A stretch of DNA of 5,065 bases. Source: Nanobdellati archaeon (GTDB taxonomy: Archaea; SpSt-1190). The stretch covers positions 1 to 5,065 of the forward strand of contig WAMX01000023.1 of assembly GCA_015522095.1 (NCBI GenBank), in the 5' to 3' direction. The notes beneath the pieces are model-generated. The model was not told the origin of the DNA. It worked only from the letters and a program-made list of their open reading frames with translations, and made no database searches. Each line of letters opens with the position of its first letter. Position 1 is the first letter of the stretch. This document shows, one piece after another, positions 1 to 5,008 of this stretch. Made by a program: the position numbers and the translations under genes.

Positions 1-504
1 GCAATGGGCTGCAGGGTGCTTGCATACAGCCGCCATCCCAGGGAGGACCTGGTCAGGAAGGGTGTGGAGTTTGTGGGGCTCGAGGAGCTGCTCCGCCGTT
101 CCGACATAGTAACCCTGCACCTGCCGCTTACGGACGAAACCCGCCACATCATCAACTCCCGCAACATCTCCCTCCTCAGGCCCGGCTCCGTGCTGATAAA
201 CACGGCCCGCGGTGCCCTCGTGGAGACTAAGGCGCTTCTGGGGCCGGACATATATGGGGGGCTCGACACGGTTGAGGGAGAGGCCCTGCTGAAGAGGGAG
301 GTTGACCTCCTAAAGGGCGGAATCAGCGCGGAAGAGATGCGCAGCCGGCTGGAGGCAGACCTGCTGATAAAGGACGAGCGCTTCATAGTCACGCCCCACG
401 TGGCATACAACACCGAGGAGGCCGTCCTCCGCATCCTTTCCTCCACGGTGGACAAGATAGATGCAATACTTAAAGGCAGGACGCCGGAAAACAGGGTGGT
501 ATGA
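1..504 (+). CDS. D-2-hydroxyacid dehydrogenase, D-lactate dehydrogenase-like (5' partial)
   Basis: NAD(P)-dependent reduction of a 2-keto acid to a D-2-hydroxy acid, in the cytoplasm. The frame is open to the window's left edge, and only about the C-terminal half of a usual 320-340 aa protein is present. The GxGxxG nucleotide loop lies outside the window. Numbering from the first visible Met (position 4): strand MGCRVLAYS follows the Rossmann helix; VTLHLPLTDETRHIIN (36-51) and LLRPGSVLINTARGALVE (57-74) are the family signature. The catalytic triad is readable as Arg69, Glu93 (GLDTVEGE) and His132 (TPHVAYNTEEA). The pattern VEGE...LLKREVDLL...VTPHVAYNTEEAVLRI fits D-lactate-dehydrogenase-like members better than SerA. 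The stretch between ALL and GLD is about five residues shorter than usual. Ser-Arg after the second strand (AYSRHP), where NAD enzymes usually have Asp, hints at NADP use. Exact substrate is not decidable. It is the first visible gene of an operon and its stop overlaps the next start (ATGA). Confidence 0.88.
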   Translation, partial: AMGCRVLAYSRHPREDLVRKGVEFVGLEELLRRSDIVTLHLPLTDETRHIINSRNISLLRPGSVLINTARGALVETKALLGPDIYGGLDTVEGEALLKREVDLLKGGISAEEMRSRLEADLLIKDERFIVTPHVAYNTEEAVLRILSSTVDKIDAILKGRTPENRVV

Positions 505-1418
505 TGTTCGAGTTCACATTCCTCGGCACGGGCGCCATGAAGCCAACTCTGAAGCGATTCACGAGCTCCCTGCTCATACGCTACCGCGGCGAGGTCATAA
601 TGATGGATGCGGGCGAGGGCATACAGATGCGCGCCTACCAGAGCGGCTTCTCCCCTATGAAAATAGACCGCATCTTCATCACCCACTTCCACGGCGACCA
701 CTTCTACGGGCTGCCGGGGATGATATTCACGATGGCGAAGTCCGGGCGCGACAGGCCCCTGACCATATACGGGCCGAGGAGGGCGGGGGAGTTTGTGGAG
801 CAGCTTCTGTCTGTGGGCTATGGCAGGGTTCCCTTCAAGCTCAATATTGAGGAGCTCTCCCCTGGCTCGACCGTTGAGGGCGATGGCTACGAGGTGAGGG
901 CATTCAGGACGGACCACGGCCCCCCCTCACTTGGCTATGTCTTCAAGGAAGCCGACAGCTACAATGTTGACAGGGCCAAGATGGAGGAGCACGGACTCAA
1001 GCCCCACCCGAAGTTCAGGCTGCTCAAGGAGGGAAAGGAGATAGAGCTCAAGGGTATGGTGCTCAGGCCGGAGGAGTGGCTGGTTCCCGTGCCGGGCGAT
1101 TCCCTGGTGTACACGGGCGACACGCGCCCCTCCCCGCGGGTGGTGGAGGCTGCGGAGGGTGCCACGGCGCTTGTGCACGAGTCAACCTACCTCCACGGCG
1201 ATGTGCAGGATGACCGCGGCCACAGCACCGCACAGGAGGCGGCAATGCTTGCGAGGGATGCGGGCGTGAAGGCCCTCTTCCTCACGCATATCTCCCCCCG
1301 CTACCGGGACGCCTCGCCCCTTCTGGAGCAGGCCCGCGCCATCTTCGCAAACACTTATTTACCCTCTGACCTTACAAAAGTCATTGTGAAAAAGGGAGAA
1401 ATGGAGGTCTCTGATTGA
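501..1418 (+). CDS. rnz: Ribonuclease Z (tRNA 3'-end endonuclease)
   Basis: Metallo-beta-lactamase-fold endonuclease that cuts tRNA precursors after the discriminator base; cytoplasmic, normally a dimer with two zinc ions. The 305 aa match the short form (RNase Z-S). Visible motifs: FTFLGTGAMKPT (5-16); metal motif THFHGDH (61-67, His62, His64, Asp66, His67); His139 in TDHGPPSLGY; Asp207 in YTGDT; His241 in GHST; and His263 in LTHISPRY. The flexible arm is about 150-190 (GLKPHPKF...LKEGKEIEL); its usual Gly-Pro pair reads His169-Pro170. PTLKRF (15-20) sits where bacterial enzymes have the PxKxRN loop that rejects CCA-bearing tRNA, with Phe instead of Asn. The ATG at 501 overlaps the upstream TGA. 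The ATG at 504 is an equally possible start, with a weak GGTG (495-498) five bases before it. It is followed by a 4-nt overlap with the signal peptidase gene, so translation is probably coupled through the operon. Confidence 0.95.
   Translation: MMFEFTFLGTGAMKPTLKRFTSSLLIRYRGEVIMMDAGEGIQMRAYQSGFSPMKIDRIFITHFHGDHFYGLPGMIFTMAKSGRDRPLTIYGPRRAGEFVEQLLSVGYGRVPFKLNIEELSPGSTVEGDGYEVRAFRTDHGPPSLGYVFKEADSYNVDRAKMEEHGLKPHPKFRLLKEGKEIELKGMVLRPEEWLVPVPGDSLVYTGDTRPSPRVVEAAEGATALVHESTYLHGDVQDDRGHSTAQEAAMLARDAGVKALFLTHISPRYRDASPLLEQARAIFANTYLPSDLTKVIVKKGEMEVSD
1403..1408 (+). promoter_or_regulatory. Shine-Dalgarno site that fixes a TTG start
   Basis: GGAGGT lies six bases before the TTG at 1415 and inside the last codons of rnz. 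There is no in-frame ATG until residue 18 of the signal peptidase, which is within its membrane segment. This site is therefore what supports TTG as the true start. Confidence 0.8.
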
Positions 1419-1921
1419 AGGTTCGGAAGGTGCTTTATGATATTGCCTGGGCGTTTGCGGTGGCAATGATCATACGGCTGGTCTTTGGGTTCCTGCTCGG
1501 CACGAGCTTCCCGTTCGTGGCGGTGATGAGCAGCAGCATGACGCACGACCAGTATGCCGTTCCGAACTACTACTCCTGGATGTATGACCACGGGTTTACC
1601 CGGCAGCAGCTCGACAGCTTCCCCTTCCGCGACGGCTTCAACAAGGGCGATGCCCTGGTCATAGGCTCGCCCAGCGACATCAGGCCCGGTGATGTCGTGG
1701 TTTATGTGAACCCCTCGCTTGGCTATGCCATAATACACCGCGTGGTGGAAGTCACGCCCGACGGCTATGTCACGAAGGGAGATCGCAACCCCGCTCCGGA
1801 CCCCTGGCTCGTCAAAAGGGGGTGGGTTAAGGGCAAGGCAGTGCTGCTCATTCCCCTGCTCGGCTGGGTGCGGGTGGTCCCCACGGAGCTCATATCGCGC
1901 CTGCTCTCTATATTTGCTTGA
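1415..1921 (+). CDS. Signal peptidase I, archaeal/ER Sec11 type (peptidase family S26B)
   Basis: Membrane serine protease that removes signal peptides from Sec-exported preproteins on the outer face of the cytoplasmic membrane. It has 168 aa from a TTG start, overlapping the rnz stop by four bases (TTGA). One N-terminal membrane segment spans about residues 8-29. Box B is VMSSSMTH (38-44) with catalytic Ser41 directly before Met42. RPGDVVVYV (90-98) is box C. IIHRVV (106-111) carries His108, which replaces the bacterial Lys and marks the Sec11/S26B branch. TKGDRNPAPD (120-129) is box E with Asp123 and Asp129. GKAVLLIPLLGWVRV (140-154) is the usual C-terminal strand pair. Residues 45-79, between box B and the next strand, form a long insert ending FPFRDGFNKGD, a form I recall from DPANN archaea. 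The 3' end runs 14 nt into the convergent vapC, and no poly-T terminator is visible between them. The S-layer precursor at 2803 is a likely substrate (inference). Confidence 0.93.
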   Translation: MKVRKVLYDIAWAFAVAMIIRLVFGFLLGTSFPFVAVMSSSMTHDQYAVPNYYSWMYDHGFTRQQLDSFPFRDGFNKGDALVIGSPSDIRPGDVVVYVNPSLGYAIIHRVVEVTPDGYVTKGDRNPAPDPWLVKRGWVKGKAVLLIPLLGWVRVVPTELISRLLSIFA

Positions 1922-2306
1922 TTTCCAGCTCAGGCTCGCGGAAATCCACAAGGACCTTCTTGTTTGTCACGAGGACGAGCCCGCGCCTCATGCACTGTGC
2001 CGCCACAAGCGCCTCATCGATCCCGAGGTCCTTTCCCTCCGCCTTCAGCCGCCCGAGTATCTCGCCTGCCTTCTCGGCATCTTCCCGGGTCACCTCAAGG
2101 ATCTTAAACCCCCTTAACAGCGAGCGGAGCTGGGAGGTCTTGAAAATTCTCTTCTTTGTCAGGTATGTGTCGAGCCCCACAAGTGCCGCAACAACATTTG
2201 CGCCAGTGTAAAAATCCCTGTAAGTCTCAACAAGGGACAGGACATTCCTCCCCCCTGACAGGAGCGCCATAAACGCGGTTATATCAAAATATGCGGCCTT
2301 TTGCAA
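1908..2306 (-). CDS. vapC: VapC-like PIN-domain toxin, active site partly substituted
   Basis: VapC toxins are Mg-dependent endoribonucleases that cut tRNA or rRNA and are held inactive by VapB. This 132-aa protein has the usual length and layout: AAYFDITAFMALLSG at the N terminus with the first catalytic Asp (Asp8), helices to about 90, then GKDLGIDEALVAAQCMRRGLVLVT (91-114) and a final FREPELEI strand. By eye against typical VapC, the second acidic residue (Glu of FELLYG-like motifs) aligns with Ala40 in VVAALVG. The third (Asp of DALIAA) aligns with Glu98, with Asp97 next to it. The Asn/Asp after LVT is at most Asn115 or displaced to Asp121. The TTG start at 2306 is chosen because GGAGGTG lies seven bases upstream and the N terminus then fits the family. 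It overlaps vapB by 23 nt and is convergent with the signal peptidase gene. Catalytic activity is uncertain. Confidence 0.85.
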   Translation of the reverse strand: MQKAAYFDITAFMALLSGGRNVLSLVETYRDFYTGANVVAALVGLDTYLTKKRIFKTSQLRSLLRGFKILEVTREDAEKAGEILGRLKAEGKDLGIDEALVAAQCMRRGLVLVTNKKVLVDFREPELEIKQI

Positions 2307-2505
2307 CTCTCCACACCTCCTGCAGGAATCTCTGGGCTTCTTTGCTCGCCTTGTCGCTTAAAATCCCGAAAAACCCGCGAATCTGGGCCCTTCGCAGCTC
2401 CACATCATTCTTCACGAGCTTTTCAAGAAGGTCTGAGAAGCTGGTCTGCCCCTTAAGCTCCTTCAGCCTCTCGTAGAGCTCCTCTCTTATCATAATATTC
2501 TTCAC
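2284..2505 (-). CDS. vapB: VapB antitoxin, DUF217-type
   Basis: DNA-binding antitoxin that neutralises the neighbouring VapC and usually represses its own operon. It has 73 aa. The N-terminal part KNIMIREELYERLKELKG followed by QTSFSDLLEKLVK (about 20-32) is the ribbon-helix-helix-like pattern of archaeal VapB (DUF217 family, typically 'MKTI.IS.E.YEKLK.LKG..SFSELIE'). The C-terminal part FFGILSDKASKEAQRFLQEVW (45-65) is the likely toxin-binding helix. The start is GTG at 2505. An in-frame ATG at 2493 would cut off the first strand, so GTG is preferred. No Shine-Dalgarno site precedes it, and a TATA-like box centred about 24 bases upstream suggests a leaderless message. The gene precedes and overlaps vapC, as is normal for this family. 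Confidence 0.85.
   Translation of the reverse strand: MKNIMIREELYERLKELKGQTSFSDLLEKLVKNDVELRRAQIRGFFGILSDKASKEAQRFLQEVWRVAKGRIF
2314..2320 (-). promoter_or_regulatory. vapC Shine-Dalgarno site inside vapB
   Basis: On the minus strand this reads GGAGGTG, a near-full match to the archaeal anti-Shine-Dalgarno sequence, seven bases before the TTG of vapC. It lies within the vapB coding sequence, so ribosomes can enter at vapC independently or by coupling. It decides the TTG start. Confidence 0.8.
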
Positions 2506-2513
2506 AAAGATTA

Positions 2514-2565
2514 TGTGTGTTCCAAATATATATTGTTTGTGTATCTCACACAGGTTATCTTGTGT
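2514..2565. repeat. TGTGT/ACACA inverted repeats over the vapBC promoter
   Basis: TGTGTG at 2514-2519 and CACACA at 2547-2552 are perfect 6-base inverted arms placed symmetrically around the vapBC TATA box. A second dyad pairs ACACA (2548-2552) with TGTGT (2561-2565). VapB proteins usually bind such dyads in their own promoter, so this is a candidate operator; the binding itself is inference. Confidence 0.4.
2524..2534 (-). promoter_or_regulatory. TATA box for vapBC, probably leaderless
   Basis: An A/T run reading AATATATATTT on the minus strand is preceded by a purine-rich ACAAAC that could serve as BRE. Its centre is about 24-25 bases from the GTG of vapB. That is the usual TATA-to-start-site distance in archaea, so transcription would begin at or within a few bases of the start codon. 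Lack of a Shine-Dalgarno site agrees. Confidence 0.6.
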
Positions 2566-2576
2566 CCTTTTGCGTA

Positions 2577-2593
2577 ATAATACAGAGTATTAT
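2577..2593. repeat. 17-bp palindrome (ATAATAC-AGA-GTATTAT)
   Basis: Perfect 7-base inverted arms separated by three bases, in the middle of the divergent vapBC/S-layer intergenic region. The right arm also matches a further inverted copy: AGTATT at 2586-2591 pairs with AATACT at 2601-2606. It is likely a protein-binding site rather than a terminator, as no poly-T follows. Which gene it would control is unknown. Confidence 0.45.
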
Positions 2594-2631
2594 CTGTTTA
2601 AATACTACCTGAACTTGGAAGTGGTAAACAG

Positions 2632-2694
2632 AAAATCGACAGCTATCTCCTCTTTATAAAGAAAATGCTGAAAGGATATATACTAAAATCGACA
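2632..2694 (+). repeat. Direct repeat AAAATCGACA, two copies around the S-layer promoter
   Basis: The 10-base word AAAATCGACA occurs exactly at 2632-2641 and again at 2685-2694, 53 bases apart start to start (about five helical turns). The first copy is upstream of the core promoter. The second falls between the favoured TATA box and the predicted start site. This arrangement fits a regulator site, but no regulator is identified. Confidence 0.45.
2653..2684 (+). promoter_or_regulatory. S-layer gene core promoter, two TATA-box candidates
   Basis: The favoured TATA box is ATATATAC at 2676-2683, preceded by the purine-rich GAAAGG (2670-2675) as BRE; this predicts a start site near 2704-2707. 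The alternative is TTTATAAA at 2653-2660, inside the palindrome CTTTATAAAG, which would start near 2681-2684 but has a pyrimidine-rich upstream flank. Either way the message has a leader of roughly 95-120 bases. Confidence 0.55.
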
Positions 2695-2704
2695 ATAAGT
2701 AACT

Positions 2705-2761
2705 AGGAGCGGCTGTAACAGCCACTCCTGCCGAAGACCCTTTAGGCGAACGCCGAAAGGG
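2705..2761 (+). promoter_or_regulatory. Structured 5' leader of the S-layer mRNA: two tandem hairpins
   Basis: Hairpin 1 (2705-2729): AGGAG-c-GGCTG, loop TAA, CAGCC-a-CTCCT; ten base pairs with one C/A mismatch. Hairpin 2 (2738-2761): CCCTTT-a-GGC, loop GAAC, GCC-g-AAAGGG; nine pairs with one A/G mismatch. No poly-T follows either, so they are not terminators. Hairpin 1 begins almost exactly at the start site predicted from the favoured TATA box, which would put it at the 5' end of the message. A role in mRNA stability is inferred, as is known for stable 5' hairpins. I could not match it to a known riboswitch class. Confidence 0.6.
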
Positions 2762-2791
2762 AGGGAGGAAAAACCTATAAACAGACAAGAG

Positions 2792-2796
2792 GGTGA
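2792..2796 (+). promoter_or_regulatory. S-layer gene Shine-Dalgarno site
   Basis: GGTGA, within GGGTGAG, ends six bases before the ATG at 2803 and matches the archaeal anti-Shine-Dalgarno sequence. A second purine block containing GGAGG lies further upstream at 2764-2768, right after hairpin 2; it is too distant for this start. Confidence 0.75.
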
Positions 2797-2802
2797 GAAA
2801 AT

Positions 2803-4980
2803 ATGCAGGACATAAAAGGAAAAATTAAGGTGGCAGCTGCGGCAGTTGCCGGCACCCTTATGCTGGGTGCCACAATGGCAGGTGCTGTGGCGGCAGACCT
2901 TAGTGGACTGCCCGGCCCATTTGTCCAGAACAACCAGTTCAAGGGACAGATAGTGGTGGGCGAAAATGCAAAGGTTGCCGACGTTATCGCGGCAGCACAG
3001 GTTGCAGCAGCTTTCGGTGAGTACCTTGTGAGCGGCAGTGCTAGCGGTGGTTCCGCATCGTCTGACACGGCCTTTACTGACGACTATGCCGTGGGGCAGC
3101 AGATTGCAAAGACAATGACCTCTGCCACATACCCGAAGCTCCTCAGCTTCGACGAGGTCAGCTTCACTGGTGCAGACGGTTCCAGCCACAAGGTCAAGTA
3201 CGCGGAGTACGTGCAGGTCAGCGGCGTTGATGTCGTGACCGGTGCAGACCTCTCGACAGCCAGCGACTACTACGACAAGACTGCCAAGCTCTTCCTGAAG
3301 GTTGACAATACCGACACGGTCAAGTACTACATTGACTTCAAGAACAACGAGATTAACAACAACACGGTCAGCTCTGACAAGTCCGTGAAGATAAACTTCC
3401 TCGGCCAGGAGCTTGAGATAACCAAGGTCGAGAGCAACAAGATAACCGTCAGGACTGGTTCCAAGTACACCGCTGGCGAGGGCGACACCGTTACCTGGAA
3501 TGGAAACACCATCAAGGTGAACTCCGTCTACAAGAACAGCGATGGCACCTATGGTGCAGTCTTCGAGATAAACGGCGCCTCCGTGAGCATTGACTCTGGA
3601 AGCAAGGACAAGGTGGGCGATGTTGAGGTCAATGTCGCCAAGATAAACGTGCCGTGGGACGCTTCTGCTGGTTCTCCCACCGTGGAGTTCTACGCTGGCA
3701 CCGAGACCGGCAAGACATACACCAATGGCGACGAGTACATTGGCGAGAGTTCCAGCCACCCCGCGTGGAAGTGGGTAATAACCACTGCGACCTCTGGTGG
3801 TGACCTGTACCTCGACAGCCTTGGCGTCATTGCGACCGCGAAGGACTCCCTGACATCCAGCTATTCCGAGCAGAAGCCCATTGAGGAAGGCAACGCGCTC
3901 CAGTTCCCTGGAGGCTCCGACATAGTGCTGAAGGCTGTTGGCCACACTGTCACGGACAAGGTTACCTACACGGTTGAGGAGTCTGCCCAGGATGTGATAA
4001 TCACATCCAGTTCGTCCGTGGGCATCAACGACGGAAGCGACTATGTGGACAAGCTGACCTTCCGTTTCAACGGAACGGACATGAGTACAGTGTATATTGG
4101 TTACACTGACCCGGTTACAGACGAGCTGACCTGGACACTTAAGACAGCAAATGTTGCTGACTCAAAGGCGTCCGACACGGAGTGGCTTACCTGGTACTTC
4201 ACTATTGGTGATAACGAAAACGACGTCAGGCTTGGGCTGTACGCGCTTAATGGAACAACTGATGTCTACGACGCTCTGGTGCTTAACTTCACCTACGACA
4301 CCGGCTCAGGAAGCAATGTGGAAACCGCTACGATAAACCTTACCAGGAGCGGAAGCAACGTGTACCTTGGTGACGCTACAGACGACGACTCCGGCGAGCT
4401 TATCCTGACCAACTACGGCGCGGTTGGCAGTGCGAAGTACGACATCGTGAACAAGTACGGCGCCAAGTTCCTTGCTGGCGATGGCACCAAGACTGTCCAG
4501 GTTGAGATACCCAAGAGCCAGGACAAGCTCAAGGTGCTCATTGGCAAGGACACTGGAGACGTCACAACGACCACCGTGACCCTGACCCGCACCGCACTGA
4601 ACAGCGCGGTTGCCGTGCTCGACAGCGAGGCCACGACCGATGGCAGCATGCCTCTGGTGGTGGTTGGTGGTCCGTACGCCAACAGCGTGGCTGCGTCCAT
4701 CCTCGGAACTGACAGCGCGACTGTCCAGGACTACTTCGGCTATGATGCCACTGCCGACAAGGGCAAGGGTGTCATAGAGTTCCGCGAGGGTGAGAGCGCA
4801 GTTGGCGGCGCCGATGTGCTCATCGTGGCCGGTTGGTCCGCAACCGACACGAGGGCAGCCGGTTACCTGCTGGGTCAGTACCTCAGCGGCGCTAAGAGCC
4901 TGAGTGACCTCAGCGGGAAGACCAAGGTCATCCTGACCGCTACCGGCGCAACCAGCGTGACCGACATCCAGACCGAATAA
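2803..4980 (+). CDS. S-layer protein, secreted
   Basis: Main cell-surface lattice protein, exported by Sec. It has 725 aa from ATG. The signal peptide has Lys5, Lys7 and Lys9, a hydrophobic core at about 10-27, and probable cleavage after Ala30 or Ala31 (AVAA before DLSG). The mature N terminus LPGPFV...GQIVVGENAKVADVIAAAQVAA (36-69) is the typical archaeal S-layer N-terminal block. The C-terminal block has PLVVVGGPYANSVAASIL (617-634) and VLIVAGWSATDTRAAGYLL (672-690), the VGGP.AN and VAG.S..DTR motifs of the methanogen/Thermococcales S-layer C-terminal family. Both blocks look like parts of one flavodoxin-like unit flanking a long beta-rich middle that I cannot assign. Residues 77-88 are a Gly/Ser linker. 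There is no cysteine, and no C-terminal membrane anchor. Five N-glycosylation sequons are present: Asn186, 423, 483, 495 and 512. The composition is acidic, Lys is mostly AAG and Asn mostly AAC, which fits high expression. Monocistronic, with its own promoter, leader and terminator. Confidence 0.9.
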   Translation: MQDIKGKIKVAAAAVAGTLMLGATMAGAVAADLSGLPGPFVQNNQFKGQIVVGENAKVADVIAAAQVAAAFGEYLVSGSASGGSASSDTAFTDDYAVGQQIAKTMTSATYPKLLSFDEVSFTGADGSSHKVKYAEYVQVSGVDVVTGADLSTASDYYDKTAKLFLKVDNTDTVKYYIDFKNNEINNNTVSSDKSVKINFLGQELEITKVESNKITVRTGSKYTAGEGDTVTWNGNTIKVNSVYKNSDGTYGAVFEINGASVSIDSGSKDKVGDVEVNVAKINVPWDASAGSPTVEFYAGTETGKTYTNGDEYIGESSSHPAWKWVITTATSGGDLYLDSLGVIATAKDSLTSSYSEQKPIEEGNALQFPGGSDIVLKAVGHTVTDKVTYTVEESAQDVIITSSSSVGINDGSDYVDKLTFRFNGTDMSTVYIGYTDPVTDELTWTLKTANVADSKASDTEWLTWYFTIGDNENDVRLGLYALNGTTDVYDALVLNFTYDTGSGSNVETATINLTRSGSNVYLGDATDDDSGELILTNYGAVGSAKYDIVNKYGAKFLAGDGTKTVQVEIPKSQDKLKVLIGKDTGDVTTTTVTLTRTALNSAVAVLDSEATTDGSMPLVVVGGPYANSVAASILGTDSATVQDYFGYDATADKGKGVIEFREGESAVGGADVLIVAGWSATDTRAAGYLLGQYLSGAKSLSDLSGKTKVILTATGATSVTDIQTE

Positions 4981-4982
4981 AC

Positions 4983-5008
4983 GAGGACAACCTCCTCTTT
5001 TCTTTTTT
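4983..5008 (+). terminator. S-layer gene terminator
   Basis: Three bases after the TAA stop there is a short hairpin, GAGG (4983-4986), loop ACAA, CCTC (4991-4994). It is followed by T-rich runs TTTT (4998-5001) and TTTTTT (5003-5008). Archaeal RNA polymerase stops at such poly-T tracts, so the T runs matter more than the weak stem. Confidence 0.7.

Noticed and set aside
1355..1951. 198-aa open frame on the minus strand opposite the signal peptidase
   Set aside because: The plus-strand frame has every signal peptidase box and a strong ribosome site; the antisense frame has neither family motif nor start signal.
2514..2606. CRISPR or mobile-element ends in the repeat-rich intergenic region
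   Set aside because: Repeats are short, irregularly spaced and AT-rich, with no regular spacers, no transposase and no target-site duplication.
2705..2768. Known riboswitch in the S-layer leader
   Set aside because: I compared the loops and conserved words by memory with common classes (cobalamin, c-di-GMP, fluoride, SAM and others) and none fits; two simple stems are not enough for a riboswitch call.
2683..3945. 420-aa open frame on the minus strand, opposite the S-layer gene
   Set aside because: It is antisense to a well-supported secreted S-layer protein and matches no family. The long frame is explained by the GC-rich, biased codon use of that gene.
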